The notes below the pieces were generated by a model. The model did not search any database, was not told the origin of the DNA, and saw only the letters and a program-made list of their open reading frames with translations. A stretch of 64,000 bases of DNA from Leptospiraceae bacterium (lineage in GTDB: Bacteria; Spirochaetota; Leptospiria; Leptospirales; Leptospiraceae): contig JACKPB010000002.1 of the NCBI GenBank assembly GCA_024233875.1, forward strand, positions 248,001 to 312,000, given 5' to 3'. Shown piece after piece: positions 1 to 7,734 of the stretch (its first letter is position 1; each line of letters begins with the position of its first letter). The position numbers and the translations under genes were made by a program.

Positions 1-1
1 A

Positions 2-727
2 AGAAGCTCTAAAGACTCCCAAACCGAAATCAATCTCATTTCTATTTTACCCTTTCATTTTCCAATGGAAGCGACTCTCATTCCCGGTTACTCCACTCCT
101 CAACTCAGCCTGGGCACAGAACTTCTCTTCCAAAAAACTCCCTTTCTGGGATTTCAATCCAATCAATCACTCACCGCAACCGGTCAATCCTTTGATGTCC
201 CTCTTACTGTCTCAGAAGAAATTCAACTCGCAAACCCCGGAAGATTTTATCCCCAGCTCGCCGGTGATCCGATTGCCAATCCCCTAATCCGTAGAAATCC
301 GGGTGTGATTCTCCTCTTTTCTTATCAAAAATTTACTTTTCAAATGGGATTTGATTGGATCCAGGTTCCCAACTTTTCGTTTCATCAGTTCGGAGAGTTC
401 CGTAGAAGCACCTTAGGTCTGAGTTACACGATTCCACAGACTCCCTTTCCGGATCATATCAAGACCAATTTAAATATGAGCTTTCAGGCAGTGGAATCAG
501 CTGTTTGGGAGGACCGACTCAGAAAACAAAGTCCGGCATTTTTTCAGAAGCAATACTATGTCACACCGGGATTCAGTATAGGAAGCAAGAAAGGCTGGGC
601 CCTCGAGGGGATGGTAAAGATGCCTATTCCATCCAATCATGATTTGATAACTGAAGAGTATGTACGAAATGAAATTCAGGGTAGACTCGGATTGAAATGG
701 AATCTACCTGACCAAATCAAACCTTAA
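2..727 (+). CDS. C-terminal part of a probable outer-membrane beta-barrel protein (5'-truncated)
   Basis: The reading frame is already open at base 2, before the first ATG at 65, so the gene almost certainly begins upstream of the window and only about 241 codons are visible. The visible part has alternating polar/hydrophobic stretches rich in aromatic residues (for example FTFQMGFDWIQVPNFSF and RLGLKWNL near the end), typical of transmembrane beta-strands, and has no predicted helix-forming membrane segment. That suggests an outer-membrane barrel or transporter-like protein, but I do not recognise the family. It ends at TAA 725-727, 88 bases before the NAD-salvage operon, which has its own ribosome-binding site. 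The barrel assignment is inference from composition only. Confidence 0.5.
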   Translation, partial: RSSKDSQTEINLISILPFHFPMEATLIPGYSTPQLSLGTELLFQKTPFLGFQSNQSLTATGQSFDVPLTVSEEIQLANPGRFYPQLAGDPIANPLIRRNPGVILLFSYQKFTFQMGFDWIQVPNFSFHQFGEFRRSTLGLSYTIPQTPFPDHIKTNLNMSFQAVESAVWEDRLRKQSPAFFQKQYYVTPGFSIGSKKGWALEGMVKMPIPSNHDLITEEYVRNEIQGRLGLKWNLPDQIKP

Positions 728-815
728 TTTTTTTCTACTTTTTAAAATTTTCTCAGTCTAAAACATAAGAAGAGAACAGAGAGTTCCTTCAAATTTGTAT
801 CACTCGGAGAGAGTT

Positions 816-1835
816 ATGAAATTTGATCTATCTGTCTACATCGGCAGGTTTCAACCGCCTCATCTGGGGCACTTAGAAACAATTCAAAAAGCTCTGGAAA
901 TATCAGAAAAGTTACTGATTCTAATCGGTGACTATCGGACTGCACGATCCATCAAGAACCCATTTTACTTTGAAGAACGAAAAGAAATGATCCAATCCGG
1001 ACTCGAGAAAGCCCTTCACGATAGGATTCATTTCGAACCTGTCAGAAACTATCCATACAATGACAATCTCTGGGTAGTGGATATCCAGAGAAAAGTAAGT
1101 AAGTACACAGAAGGAAAAGTAGGAATAGTTGGAAACCAAAAGGATTCCAGCAGTTATTATTTAAACCTCTTCCCTCAATGGGAGTTTGCTCCATCCCCTT
1201 TACTAAGGGGAATCAATGCCACAAATATTCGGGAATACTACTTCGAAGATTCCGATTACGAGAACGCAGAATTTGTAAAAGAAAACATTCATCCAAACGT
1301 GATACGATTTCTGAGTGAGTTCAAGAAAAATGAAGACTATCTTCTCCTCAGAGAAGAATACAGTTTTCTAAAAAAGTACAAAGCGATCTGGGAATCCGCT
1401 CCCTTCCCCCCAACCTTCGTCACTGTTGATTCAGTAGTGATGAAAAGTGGTCACATCCTTCTGGTCAAACGTAAGTCCAACCCCGGAAAAGGTCTCTGGG
1501 CACTACCGGGAGGATTTGTAAGACAAAATGAATTTCTCTTTGATGGTGCTATTCGGGAATTGAGTGAAGAGACAGGTATCAAACTCTCAAAGCAAGAAAT
1601 TCGAAAAGCCCATCGTGAAGAAAAAGTCTTTGATAGACCGGATCGAAGCCTCAGAGGAAGGACAATCACTCATGCATATTTTTTTGATTTGGGAAGCGGA
1701 GACCTTCCCAGCGTTAGGGAGAAAGGTGGTGTAGAAAAAGCGATTTGGGTTCCCATCATAGAAGTGTATGAAAATATTGAAAGGTTTTATGAAGATCATT
1801 TTGCTATCATTGAATACTTTATTTATAAAATATAA
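816..1835 (+). CDS. nadM: Bifunctional nicotinamide-nucleotide adenylyltransferase / Nudix hydrolase
   Basis: This enzyme should join NMN and ATP to give NAD+ (N-terminal domain) and hydrolyse ADP-ribose or a related nucleotide (C-terminal Nudix domain). The nucleotidyltransferase signature GRFQPPHLGH lies at residues 10-19 (HxGH at 16-19), with the second motif around GINATNIREYY. A complete Nudix box is seen near residues 231-253 (GGFVRQNE, then RELSEETGI). The frame is open to an upstream start at 795, but ATG 816 is preceded by GGAGAG and places the start just before the conserved strand, giving 339 aa. It is followed after 144 bases by nicotinamide phosphoribosyltransferase, so the two genes form a salvage pathway. 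The fusion architecture matches the known NMNAT-Nudix proteins of cyanobacteria and Francisella. Confidence 0.93.
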   Translation: MKFDLSVYIGRFQPPHLGHLETIQKALEISEKLLILIGDYRTARSIKNPFYFEERKEMIQSGLEKALHDRIHFEPVRNYPYNDNLWVVDIQRKVSKYTEGKVGIVGNQKDSSSYYLNLFPQWEFAPSPLLRGINATNIREYYFEDSDYENAEFVKENIHPNVIRFLSEFKKNEDYLLLREEYSFLKKYKAIWESAPFPPTFVTVDSVVMKSGHILLVKRKSNPGKGLWALPGGFVRQNEFLFDGAIRELSEETGIKLSKQEIRKAHREEKVFDRPDRSLRGRTITHAYFFDLGSGDLPSVREKGGVEKAIWVPIIEVYENIERFYEDHFAIIEYFIYKI

Positions 1836-1979
1836 AAGGAGGATAAGTAGTAAATAAATCAGAGAGAGATGATTCTCTTTCCAAAGGTTCCGGCTCCCCA
1901 TTTCAAGACTTATAAAGGGGCAAACAATAAAGAGATTCAGAGAGAATCTTTTCAAAAAAATATTACGGAGAGTAATACA

Positions 1980-3356
1980 ATGAATACAAATTTTATCCTG
2001 GATACAGATTCCTACAAAGCTTCCCATTTCTTACAATTTCCCGAAGGAACCGACTATATGGTTTCTTACTCAGAAAGCCGTGGAGGGTTGTTTGACAACA
2101 CAGTATTTTTCGGGCTTCAGTACATTCTCAAAGAATACTTTCAAAATCCAATAACCATGGAAATGGTCAAAGAAGCTGGAGATTTTTTCAATAAACACGG
2201 ACTGCCTTTTCCCAAGAAGGACTGGGAATACATTGCAGGAGAAAAGAAAGGCAAACTCCCCATTCGAATACGTGCAGTTCCTGAAGGGTCTGTGATACCC
2301 AATCACAATGCTCTCTTTACTGTAGAAAGCACAGACCCAAAAGTCTTCTGGTTGCCGGGTTGGATAGAGACCATGCTTCTAAGAGTTTGGTATCCCATTA
2401 CTGTAGCCACCCTCAGCTATGAATTAAAAAATGTAATACGTGGTTTTTTGGATCAAACTTCCGATTCTCCCGAAAACGAGATTGATTTCAAACTTCACGA
2501 TTTTGGTTCGAGAGGAGTGAGTTCCAGAGAGCAGGCAATGATAGGAGGAGCAGCTCATCTAATCAATTTTTCCGGTTCTGACACTGTAGTGGGTGTGGAT
2601 ATGTTGAATCGAATCTATGAATCCGAGATGTCGGGCTTCAGTATCCCCGCATCGGAACACAGCACCATCACCTCCTGGGGACAGGATGGGGAAGAGTCTG
2701 CCTATAGAAATATGCTAAAGAACTTTAGCAAACCCGGAGGCATATTTGCCTGCGTCTCTGATTCTTATGATATCTACAATGCCTGCGAAAATCTTTGGGG
2801 AGGAAGTCTCAAGGAGGAGATTCAAAATTCCGGAACTACTGTTGTGATACGACCTGATAGCGGTGTTCCCGAAGAAGTTGTCCCCGCAGTCATGGAGATC
2901 CTGGAAAAACAATTTGGTTCGGAAACCAATTCCAAAGGATATCGAGTTTTGAATCATGTCCGGGTCATTCAGGGGGATGGGGTAGATTGGGAAAGCATTC
3001 CAAAAATCTTATCCGGAATTGTTGAAAAAGGATTTTCCGCATCCAATCTCGCTTTCGGTATGGGAGGAGCTCTACTTCAAAAAGTAAATCGTGATACACA
3101 AAAGTTTGCTTACAAATGTTCCGGGGTGAGAATCCACGGTGAGTTTCGCGGGGTTTCCAAAAACCCAATCACCGACCCAAGTAAATCCAGCAAACAGGGC
3201 ATTCTCGAACTCATCAAACGCGATGGAAAGTTTCTGACAGTAAGACGGGAAGAGATTCAAAAGTCTGATGAGATTTGTTTCGAGACTATCTACGAAGACG
3301 GAGAAATCCGTAAAACCCATACTCTGAAGCAGATCAGAAAAAGACTGAATGGTTGA
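1980..3356 (+). CDS. nadV: Nicotinamide phosphoribosyltransferase
   Basis: Converts nicotinamide and PRPP to NMN, the substrate of the preceding adenylyltransferase. At 458 aa it has the normal length for the NAMPT/NadV family. Family hallmarks are visible: N-terminal ILDTDSYKASH, a GSVIPNHN segment, DFGSRG, the catalytic-histidine region SIPASEHSTITSWG, the phosphate-binding VVIRPDSG and the C-terminal FGMGGALLQKVNRDTQKFAYK. The frame extends upstream to 1869, but ATG 1980 has GGAGAG about ten bases before it and begins exactly at the conserved N-terminus, so I chose it. Together with the NMNAT-Nudix gene it allows NAD recycling from nicotinamide without deamidation. Confidence 0.95.
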   Translation: MNTNFILDTDSYKASHFLQFPEGTDYMVSYSESRGGLFDNTVFFGLQYILKEYFQNPITMEMVKEAGDFFNKHGLPFPKKDWEYIAGEKKGKLPIRIRAVPEGSVIPNHNALFTVESTDPKVFWLPGWIETMLLRVWYPITVATLSYELKNVIRGFLDQTSDSPENEIDFKLHDFGSRGVSSREQAMIGGAAHLINFSGSDTVVGVDMLNRIYESEMSGFSIPASEHSTITSWGQDGEESAYRNMLKNFSKPGGIFACVSDSYDIYNACENLWGGSLKEEIQNSGTTVVIRPDSGVPEEVVPAVMEILEKQFGSETNSKGYRVLNHVRVIQGDGVDWESIPKILSGIVEKGFSASNLAFGMGGALLQKVNRDTQKFAYKCSGVRIHGEFRGVSKNPITDPSKSSKQGILELIKRDGKFLTVRREEIQKSDEICFETIYEDGEIRKTHTLKQIRKRLNG

Positions 3357-3371
3357 AACTAAAGTTCAAAG

Positions 3372-3402
3372 ACACATGGTCCCTGCAAACGGGATCATGT
3401 GT
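3372..3402 (+). terminator. Hairpin after nadV, probable terminator between convergent genes
   Basis: A 12-bp stem (arms 3372-3383 and 3391-3402, with one G-T wobble and the 7-base loop TGCAAAC) lies 15 bases after the nadV stop and before the convergent cyclase gene. It has no strong T-run, so the termination role is inferred from position. Confidence 0.5.
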
Positions 3403-3451
3403 GAAGACTCTAACTGTGAATTTAAAACTTAAAGAGAATAAAAAGATGGAT

Positions 3452-4897
3452 TCATTTTTGATCCATATAGAATACACCCTCCCAATTTTCAGCCGGTCGA
3501 TTGATAGTGTAGTTTTTGCATCTTTGAATTAAGATTTCCGATACCGGATCATCTTTCAGGACAGGTAAGAACTCCAGAGCCTTTTCAAATTTCATTTCGT
3601 AGTAGAAGTTCAAAGCCAATTCATAATTCGTTCGAATCCGGAGTTTCTTCTCTTTTTCATCTGAATTTTGAAAGAACATAACTTCATAGATGCGGATCGG
3701 TTTCGATTTGCCTTTGACGACTACCCGATCCACTTCCCGAATCAGGAATCTGAGATCTTCATGTTTGGAAATTTTTTGATATGTCGCTTCAGAAATCAAA
3801 ATCGGACAGTTGTAGTACTTGGTCATTCCTTCTATCCTGGAAGAAAGATTTACATTGTCCCCAATTACAGTGTAGTCCACCCGCTTATCGGATCCGATGT
3901 TTCCTACAACAACCTCACCTGTGTGGATACCTATTCCAATTTTTAATTTAGTTTCATTTTTGTAGACAGACTCATTGAATCCATGCATAGCGATTTGCAT
4001 TTCGATAGCTGTATGGATAGCTCTCAACGCATCATCATCTTCACGCTTGGGGGCACCAAAAATTGTCATGATGGCATCACCTATGAATTTATCTATTGTT
4101 CCATTGTTTCGAAAAATAATTTCTGTCATAAGCGAAAGATATTGATTCAATAGACTCACAACTTCTTTTGCTGAAAGGGATTCGGAAATTCCGGTAAAGG
4201 ATCGAATGTCGGAAAAGAGAATGGTAACTTCCTGATCCACACCTCCGGGTAGCAAACTGGCATTGTCCCTGTACAATTCATTGATCAATTGAGGTGGGAG
4301 ATATCGCTCCATCATTTGCTTTGCATTCGCTTCTTCCATCATCTTTCGATTGGTTGTAGTGATGAGATATCCAATCAATAAAATCATCAGGAGATTGATA
4401 AACATAGGAAGGATTTCAGAGAAATTGCCCGGGTTGAAAACAAAGCCTACTAGTAATAGTATCACAATAGATAGGAACCCAGAATAGATCGTCCCAACTT
4501 TAGAATATCTGAGAAGATTTAGAGAATACAGGAAAATTGATGCCACAAACCCTGACCAGTAGATGCTCCCACCTTCCCTAGGAACCGTCGGATCCAAAAC
4601 CAGAAAGAGAAGGATAATGGAGTAATCCAGAGTAATCGTTAAGAACTTTATGTATTTGAAATGAAGCCGATAGTGGAAGAGAATCCAGGTGAGTAAAGAA
4701 AAACCGAAGAAGACACTGTCCAAAAATAATGTTGTGAAAGTAGGTACAGTAATTGTATATTCAATCCATTGGAAATAGGCTAAAAAATCTAAAAAACTTG
4801 CAGTCGAACTCAGAGTCAATCTCACGATAGAAAGAATTCTTTCGTTTTTGTATTCTCTTTCCGAGATGATGTCATCGAGGAGACGTGAAGTCTTCAT
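3452..4897 (-). CDS. Membrane-bound class III adenylate cyclase
   Basis: Predicted to make cAMP from ATP. The N-terminal roughly 185 residues carry about six hydrophobic helices, so the enzyme is anchored in the inner membrane. The catalytic domain spans about residues 220-400. Metal-binding aspartates are seen in LFSDIRSFTG and GDAIMTIFGAP. The base-recognition lysine is in DKFIGD, the partner position is threonine in YTVIGDNVNLSSRIE, and the transition-state Asn and Arg are present in the same motif. The Lys/Thr pair favours adenylate over guanylate cyclase. After the catalytic domain there is a roughly 70-residue tail with helical character. The gene stands alone, convergent with nadV. The trigger is unknown; the membrane part resembles a sensor region but has no named domain that I recognise. 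Confidence 0.88.
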   Translation of the reverse strand: MKTSRLLDDIISEREYKNERILSIVRLTLSSTASFLDFLAYFQWIEYTITVPTFTTLFLDSVFFGFSLLTWILFHYRLHFKYIKFLTITLDYSIILLFLVLDPTVPREGGSIYWSGFVASIFLYSLNLLRYSKVGTIYSGFLSIVILLLVGFVFNPGNFSEILPMFINLLMILLIGYLITTTNRKMMEEANAKQMMERYLPPQLINELYRDNASLLPGGVDQEVTILFSDIRSFTGISESLSAKEVVSLLNQYLSLMTEIIFRNNGTIDKFIGDAIMTIFGAPKREDDDALRAIHTAIEMQIAMHGFNESVYKNETKLKIGIGIHTGEVVVGNIGSDKRVDYTVIGDNVNLSSRIEGMTKYYNCPILISEATYQKISKHEDLRFLIREVDRVVVKGKSKPIRIYEVMFFQNSDEKEKKLRIRTNYELALNFYYEMKFEKALEFLPVLKDDPVSEILIQRCKNYTINRPAENWEGVFYMDQK

Positions 4898-5320
4898 CTT
4901 CTATTCCGGGGATATCCTGAAGCATCTCCCCTCTCAATTTTTAAAATATTCTGATTCATTCTCTGAATTCAAAGATTCTTAAACGATGAAAAATTGCCAG
5001 AGATTATTCTCTCAAAGCTTTGATTTCGGTGGCAGAAGGCAACTTGAGTGTAGTACCGACAATCCGTTATTCTATCCCAAAAAGAATCACCTGCCCAATT
5101 TTCTCTGCCAGACTCACCCTCAAATTTGAATCACATTTCAATTTCTTAATTCATTCTCATTCAGGAAGTAGAGAGCAGAATTCAAAAAAAATCTAATAGA
5201 ATTTTCCCGAAAAAAATAATTCCTATTGACTCAAATAATTCTCTGGATAAATTGAGCGTCCCCAGAGAAAATATTTTCAGGGACTATCATCATCCAAAGG
5301 GATTACTACAAGGAGCATTT
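4898..5320. promoter_or_regulatory. Intergenic region, divergent promoters of cyclase and small helical gene
   Basis: This 423-base AT-rich stretch separates two divergently oriented genes. A possible sigma70-like pair for the rightward gene is TTGACT at 5226-5231 and TAAATT at 5248-5253 with a 16-base spacer. I see no conserved riboswitch, RNA gene or credible ORF here. The promoter call is a weak match. Confidence 0.3.
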
Positions 5321-5590
5321 ATGGGACAATTGACAAGTTTGGTGGATATGGTACAATCTGCCATTGAGAATGGAGCTAGATCTATAGAAGAAGTACAGAG
5401 AGACATCGCAAAGAAACCTTTTGAAATGTTGAAAAGTGTTGAGCAAATTGAGCCCACAGTTTCACAAATCGAGAGTTTTCATGATCAAACCATAGGAAAT
5501 GTTTATGATATGATCAGAAAACTGAATATTGAAGCCGCAGCTATTGCGAAAGATCTACTTTCTAAGATCGAACCTGCAGACGAAGCTTAA
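5321..5590 (+). CDS. Small helical conserved-type protein of unknown function (phasin-like appearance)
   Basis: An 89-residue, almost entirely alpha-helical, soluble protein without signal peptide or cysteines. ATG 5321 is preceded by AAGGAG at ideal spacing, so the longer frame starting at 5252 (a non-ATG start) is unlikely. The pattern of an N-terminal VDMVQSAIENGARSIEEVQ helix, a short IAKKPF turn and a long second helix recalls small phasin-like or coiled-coil scaffold proteins, but I cannot assign a family. It is monocistronic, with a strong hairpin 11 bases after the stop codon. High Glu/Lys/Ile content suggests an abundant structural or adaptor protein, which is inference only. Confidence 0.75.
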   Translation: MGQLTSLVDMVQSAIENGARSIEEVQRDIAKKPFEMLKSVEQIEPTVSQIESFHDQTIGNVYDMIRKLNIEAAAIAKDLLSKIEPADEA

Positions 5591-5601
5591 AATGAATACG
5601 A

Positions 5602-5621
5602 GCACTACTCTCGGGTAGTGC
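5602..5621. terminator. Bidirectional terminator hairpin
   Basis: Perfect 7-bp stem GCACTAC / GTAGTGC with a 6-base loop, lying between the stops of the small helical gene and the convergent radical SAM gene. A pyrimidine-rich stretch (CGATTCTCTCTCTTTCTT) follows on the plus strand. Confidence 0.65.
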
Positions 5622-5637
5622 CGATTCTCTCTCTTTC

Positions 5638-6990
5638 TTACTCTTCCCCTATTCCATAATAATCTACACCAATTCCGACCAGATCTGCAACAGGTCGACA
5701 ATTTGGACTGTGGATCTTTCCGTGCTCATTGTAAGCTAAGACACCGCAACCTCCCCCGCAGGAAAGACTTACAGGACACTTACTGCATTCAGGAATCGTC
5801 AGTACATCTCTTGTCGACCATTCACGAATTTGCTCTTCATTTACAGGCTCATCCGGGTTGATGTAACTACCCAGGCGGAACTTTTCTACGCCCACTGAGG
5901 CTGTACAACCGTAGACATAGCCATGGATATCAAATGCCCATTCTTTTTTTCCGGCAGGGCATCCGTCAAAGATCGGAAAAGGTAGGTCTCCATTTTCAGA
6001 GAGATACCTCATCCCGTGAAACTGTGGCTGATGGTATTCTTTGAGAACAGGAAATTCTTTGGCTAGTTCGAAAAACTCTGTCCACATATTGTAACGATCG
6101 TAGAGCTTGTCGGTCTTCTGACAGGTATGAAGTTCGTAATTTCGACCCAGGGTAGATTCAAACTTTGTTTTAGGATAATCCAAAAATCCCCTATCCTTGA
6201 CATACTGAGCAAGTCCCGGAAGAGAATTGATATTCTCTTTGTCAACTATCGATCGAATATTGATCCTATACCCGGCACGGAGAGCATCGTCAATCCCATC
6301 CATGATTCTATCAAAAGATGGAGTTCCTGTTTTTGTGATACGTCTGGAATTGTGATGTTCTCTATCCCCATCAACTGTGACCTGAATCTCTTTGATGTCC
6401 ACTCCCAGTTTCTGAAACTCGGGAATGTAATTGATCAACTCATAGCCATTAGTAACAATCGCTATAGGATATTTGAATTCGACAGACTTTTGTAAGAAGT
6501 AAAGTATAGATTTTTTGTAGGACTCACCACCGAGAAGTGGTTCTCCTCCAAAAATAGTAATGTAAGGCTTAACTGATTCATTGCCAAACCTTTTGTTGAC
6601 ATAAGAAAAAAATGCGTCTGTAATTTCATTATCAATGACTTTTTTGCTGTTTTGATACTCTTCCTGAAAGCAATACTTACAGGCGAAATTACAAATAAAC
6701 GAGGTGGAGAAGATCAGCTGTGTTGGCGTCTTCTCATACTCCTGAGAGAACTCCAGGTACTTTTCTCTGATCTTCTCCAACTCATCTTCCTCAGAATCAA
6801 AAACATATCCTCTATCCAAAAAATAATCAGAGTATTTGTACCCATCCCAGTTTTTAGATTGAAACCTTGACTTCAACTCATCTGCATCATCTTTCTCCAC
6901 AAGATCGATAGATCCGGAAAGATAATTCACTATGATGGTATCGCCACTCGAATACTTATTGGTTAAGAAGGTATATTTTGAAGTGATCAT
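5638..6990 (-). CDS. Radical SAM/SPASM peptide maturase
   Basis: A 450-residue radical SAM enzyme of the kind that modifies ribosomally made peptides. The [4Fe-4S] SAM-binding motif CNFACKYC is at residues 100-107 (CxxxCxxC), followed by the GGEPLL SAM-binding motif. The C-terminal SPASM domain is complete: CPAGKKEWAFDIHGYVYGC, then CSKCPVSLSCGGGC and a final Cys in HSPNC, enough for two auxiliary iron-sulphur clusters. The N-terminal ~90 residues resemble the peptide-binding region of such maturases. The open frame begins at a GTG at 7032 without a ribosome-binding site. ATG 6990 lies one base after the stop of the small peptide gene (TGATATG), which indicates translational coupling, so I chose it. 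It is the last gene of a four-gene operon. The type of bond formed cannot be read from sequence. Confidence 0.9.
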   Translation of the reverse strand: MITSKYTFLTNKYSSGDTIIVNYLSGSIDLVEKDDADELKSRFQSKNWDGYKYSDYFLDRGYVFDSEEDELEKIREKYLEFSQEYEKTPTQLIFSTSFICNFACKYCFQEEYQNSKKVIDNEITDAFFSYVNKRFGNESVKPYITIFGGEPLLGGESYKKSILYFLQKSVEFKYPIAIVTNGYELINYIPEFQKLGVDIKEIQVTVDGDREHHNSRRITKTGTPSFDRIMDGIDDALRAGYRINIRSIVDKENINSLPGLAQYVKDRGFLDYPKTKFESTLGRNYELHTCQKTDKLYDRYNMWTEFFELAKEFPVLKEYHQPQFHGMRYLSENGDLPFPIFDGCPAGKKEWAFDIHGYVYGCTASVGVEKFRLGSYINPDEPVNEEQIREWSTRDVLTIPECSKCPVSLSCGGGCGVLAYNEHGKIHSPNCRPVADLVGIGVDYYGIGEE

Positions 6991-6991
6991 A

Positions 6992-7090
6992 TCAATCGTG
7001 ACATCCTGAAATGATTTTTGAGGTTTTTGCACAACACTGTGCTACGGTTTTCGCATTCTTGGTTTCTTGTTTTTTGTTTAGAGGTTTCAT
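6992..7090 (-). CDS. Candidate RiPP precursor: 32-residue cysteine-containing peptide
   Basis: A short ORF not reported by length-limited gene finding. ATG 7090-7088 has a near-perfect Shine-Dalgarno (GAGGAGGACT directly before it), starts 11 bases after the methyltransferase stop and ends two bases before the ATG of the radical SAM gene. The product is 32 aa: a basic, Lys/Asn/Gln/Thr-rich leader-like first half and a C-terminal core-like segment AQCCAKTSKIISGCHD with three cysteines, one His and several Ser/Thr/Lys. Size, position immediately before a SPASM maturase and the strong RBS fit a radical-SAM RiPP substrate. I do not recognise it as a member of a named precursor family. Its partial overlap with the non-preferred GTG start of the maturase supports the later ATG for that enzyme. 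Confidence 0.75.
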   Translation of the reverse strand: MKPLNKKQETKNAKTVAQCCAKTSKIISGCHD

Positions 7091-7101
7091 AGTCCTCCTC
7101 C

Positions 7102-7734
7102 TTATAGTTTACTAAGGCGAATGGTGATACTTTTTACCATAACACCACCTTTTTCATAGGGGGAAGATTCTTCCAGTACTTCTACATCTGTGAACCCCCC
7201 TTTCGAGATAGCTTCGTAGTATTCTTCTTTGGGAATGGCGCCACCATAGCAACCCGCCCATGCTTCCGGATCATTCACAACTTCGTCCGGTAGTTTTCCT
7301 TCTGAAAGGACATCCGAGATCACAGCACGACCACCGGGCTTCAAAACCCGATACACTTCACTGTAAACTTTTGACTTGTCCGGGCTATGATTGATCGTAC
7401 AATTGGAAATGATCACATCGGCAAAGTCATTAGCAAATGGAAGTGCTTCGATCTGGCTCTCAACGAATTTGACATTTTCAATCATTAATTTCTTACGATT
7501 GATTTCTGCTACTTCAACCATTTCTTTTGTAAAATCAACACCGATGGCTTGCCCTTCTTTTCCTACCGATCTTGATGCACGGAGGACATCATTCCCCCTT
7601 CCGCTTCCCAGATCAATAAATACCTCTCCGGATTTGGGCCCAGCATAATCGAGAGCCCCTCCGCAGGAAAGGTTGGAACAGCAGGACGCCTCTCCTGCGT
7701 ATCTTACATTAATGGTTTCCTTTAACTCTTGCAT
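7102..7734 (-). CDS. arsM: ArsM-like SAM-dependent methyltransferase (arsenite methyltransferase family)
   Basis: A 210-residue Rossmann methyltransferase. The SAM site is EVFIDLGSGRGNDV with the acidic GVDFT after it. The three cysteines that bind As(III) in characterised ArsM proteins have counterparts here: Cys24 in LSCGG, Cys112 in ISNCTINHSPDK and Cys162 in WAGCYGGA. An extra CC pair lies at 18-19. The family methylates trivalent arsenic using SAM and thiol reductant. The start at ATG 7734 has GGAG eight bases upstream; an earlier in-frame ATG at 7749 is possible. It overlaps the 3' end of the thioredoxin fusion gene by 26 bases. The N-terminal region before the SAM site is shorter than in typical ArsM. 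A role on a peptide or another thiol substrate cannot be excluded given the neighbours. Confidence 0.85.
   Translation of the reverse strand: MQELKETINVRYAGEASCCSNLSCGGALDYAGPKSGEVFIDLGSGRGNDVLRASRSVGKEGQAIGVDFTKEMVEVAEINRKKLMIENVKFVESQIEALPFANDFADVIISNCTINHSPDKSKVYSEVYRVLKPGGRAVISDVLSEGKLPDEVVNDPEAWAGCYGGAIPKEEYYEAISKGGFTDVEVLEESSPYEKGGVMVKSITIRLSKL

Noticed and set aside
1587..2027. A 146-residue minus-strand ORF across the nadM/nadV junction
   Set aside because: It is antisense to two confident genes and has no family resemblance.
7030..7032. GTG 7032 as start of the radical SAM gene
   Set aside because: No ribosome-binding site, and the added residues lie inside the well-supported small-peptide gene; ATG 6990 directly after its stop is the better start.
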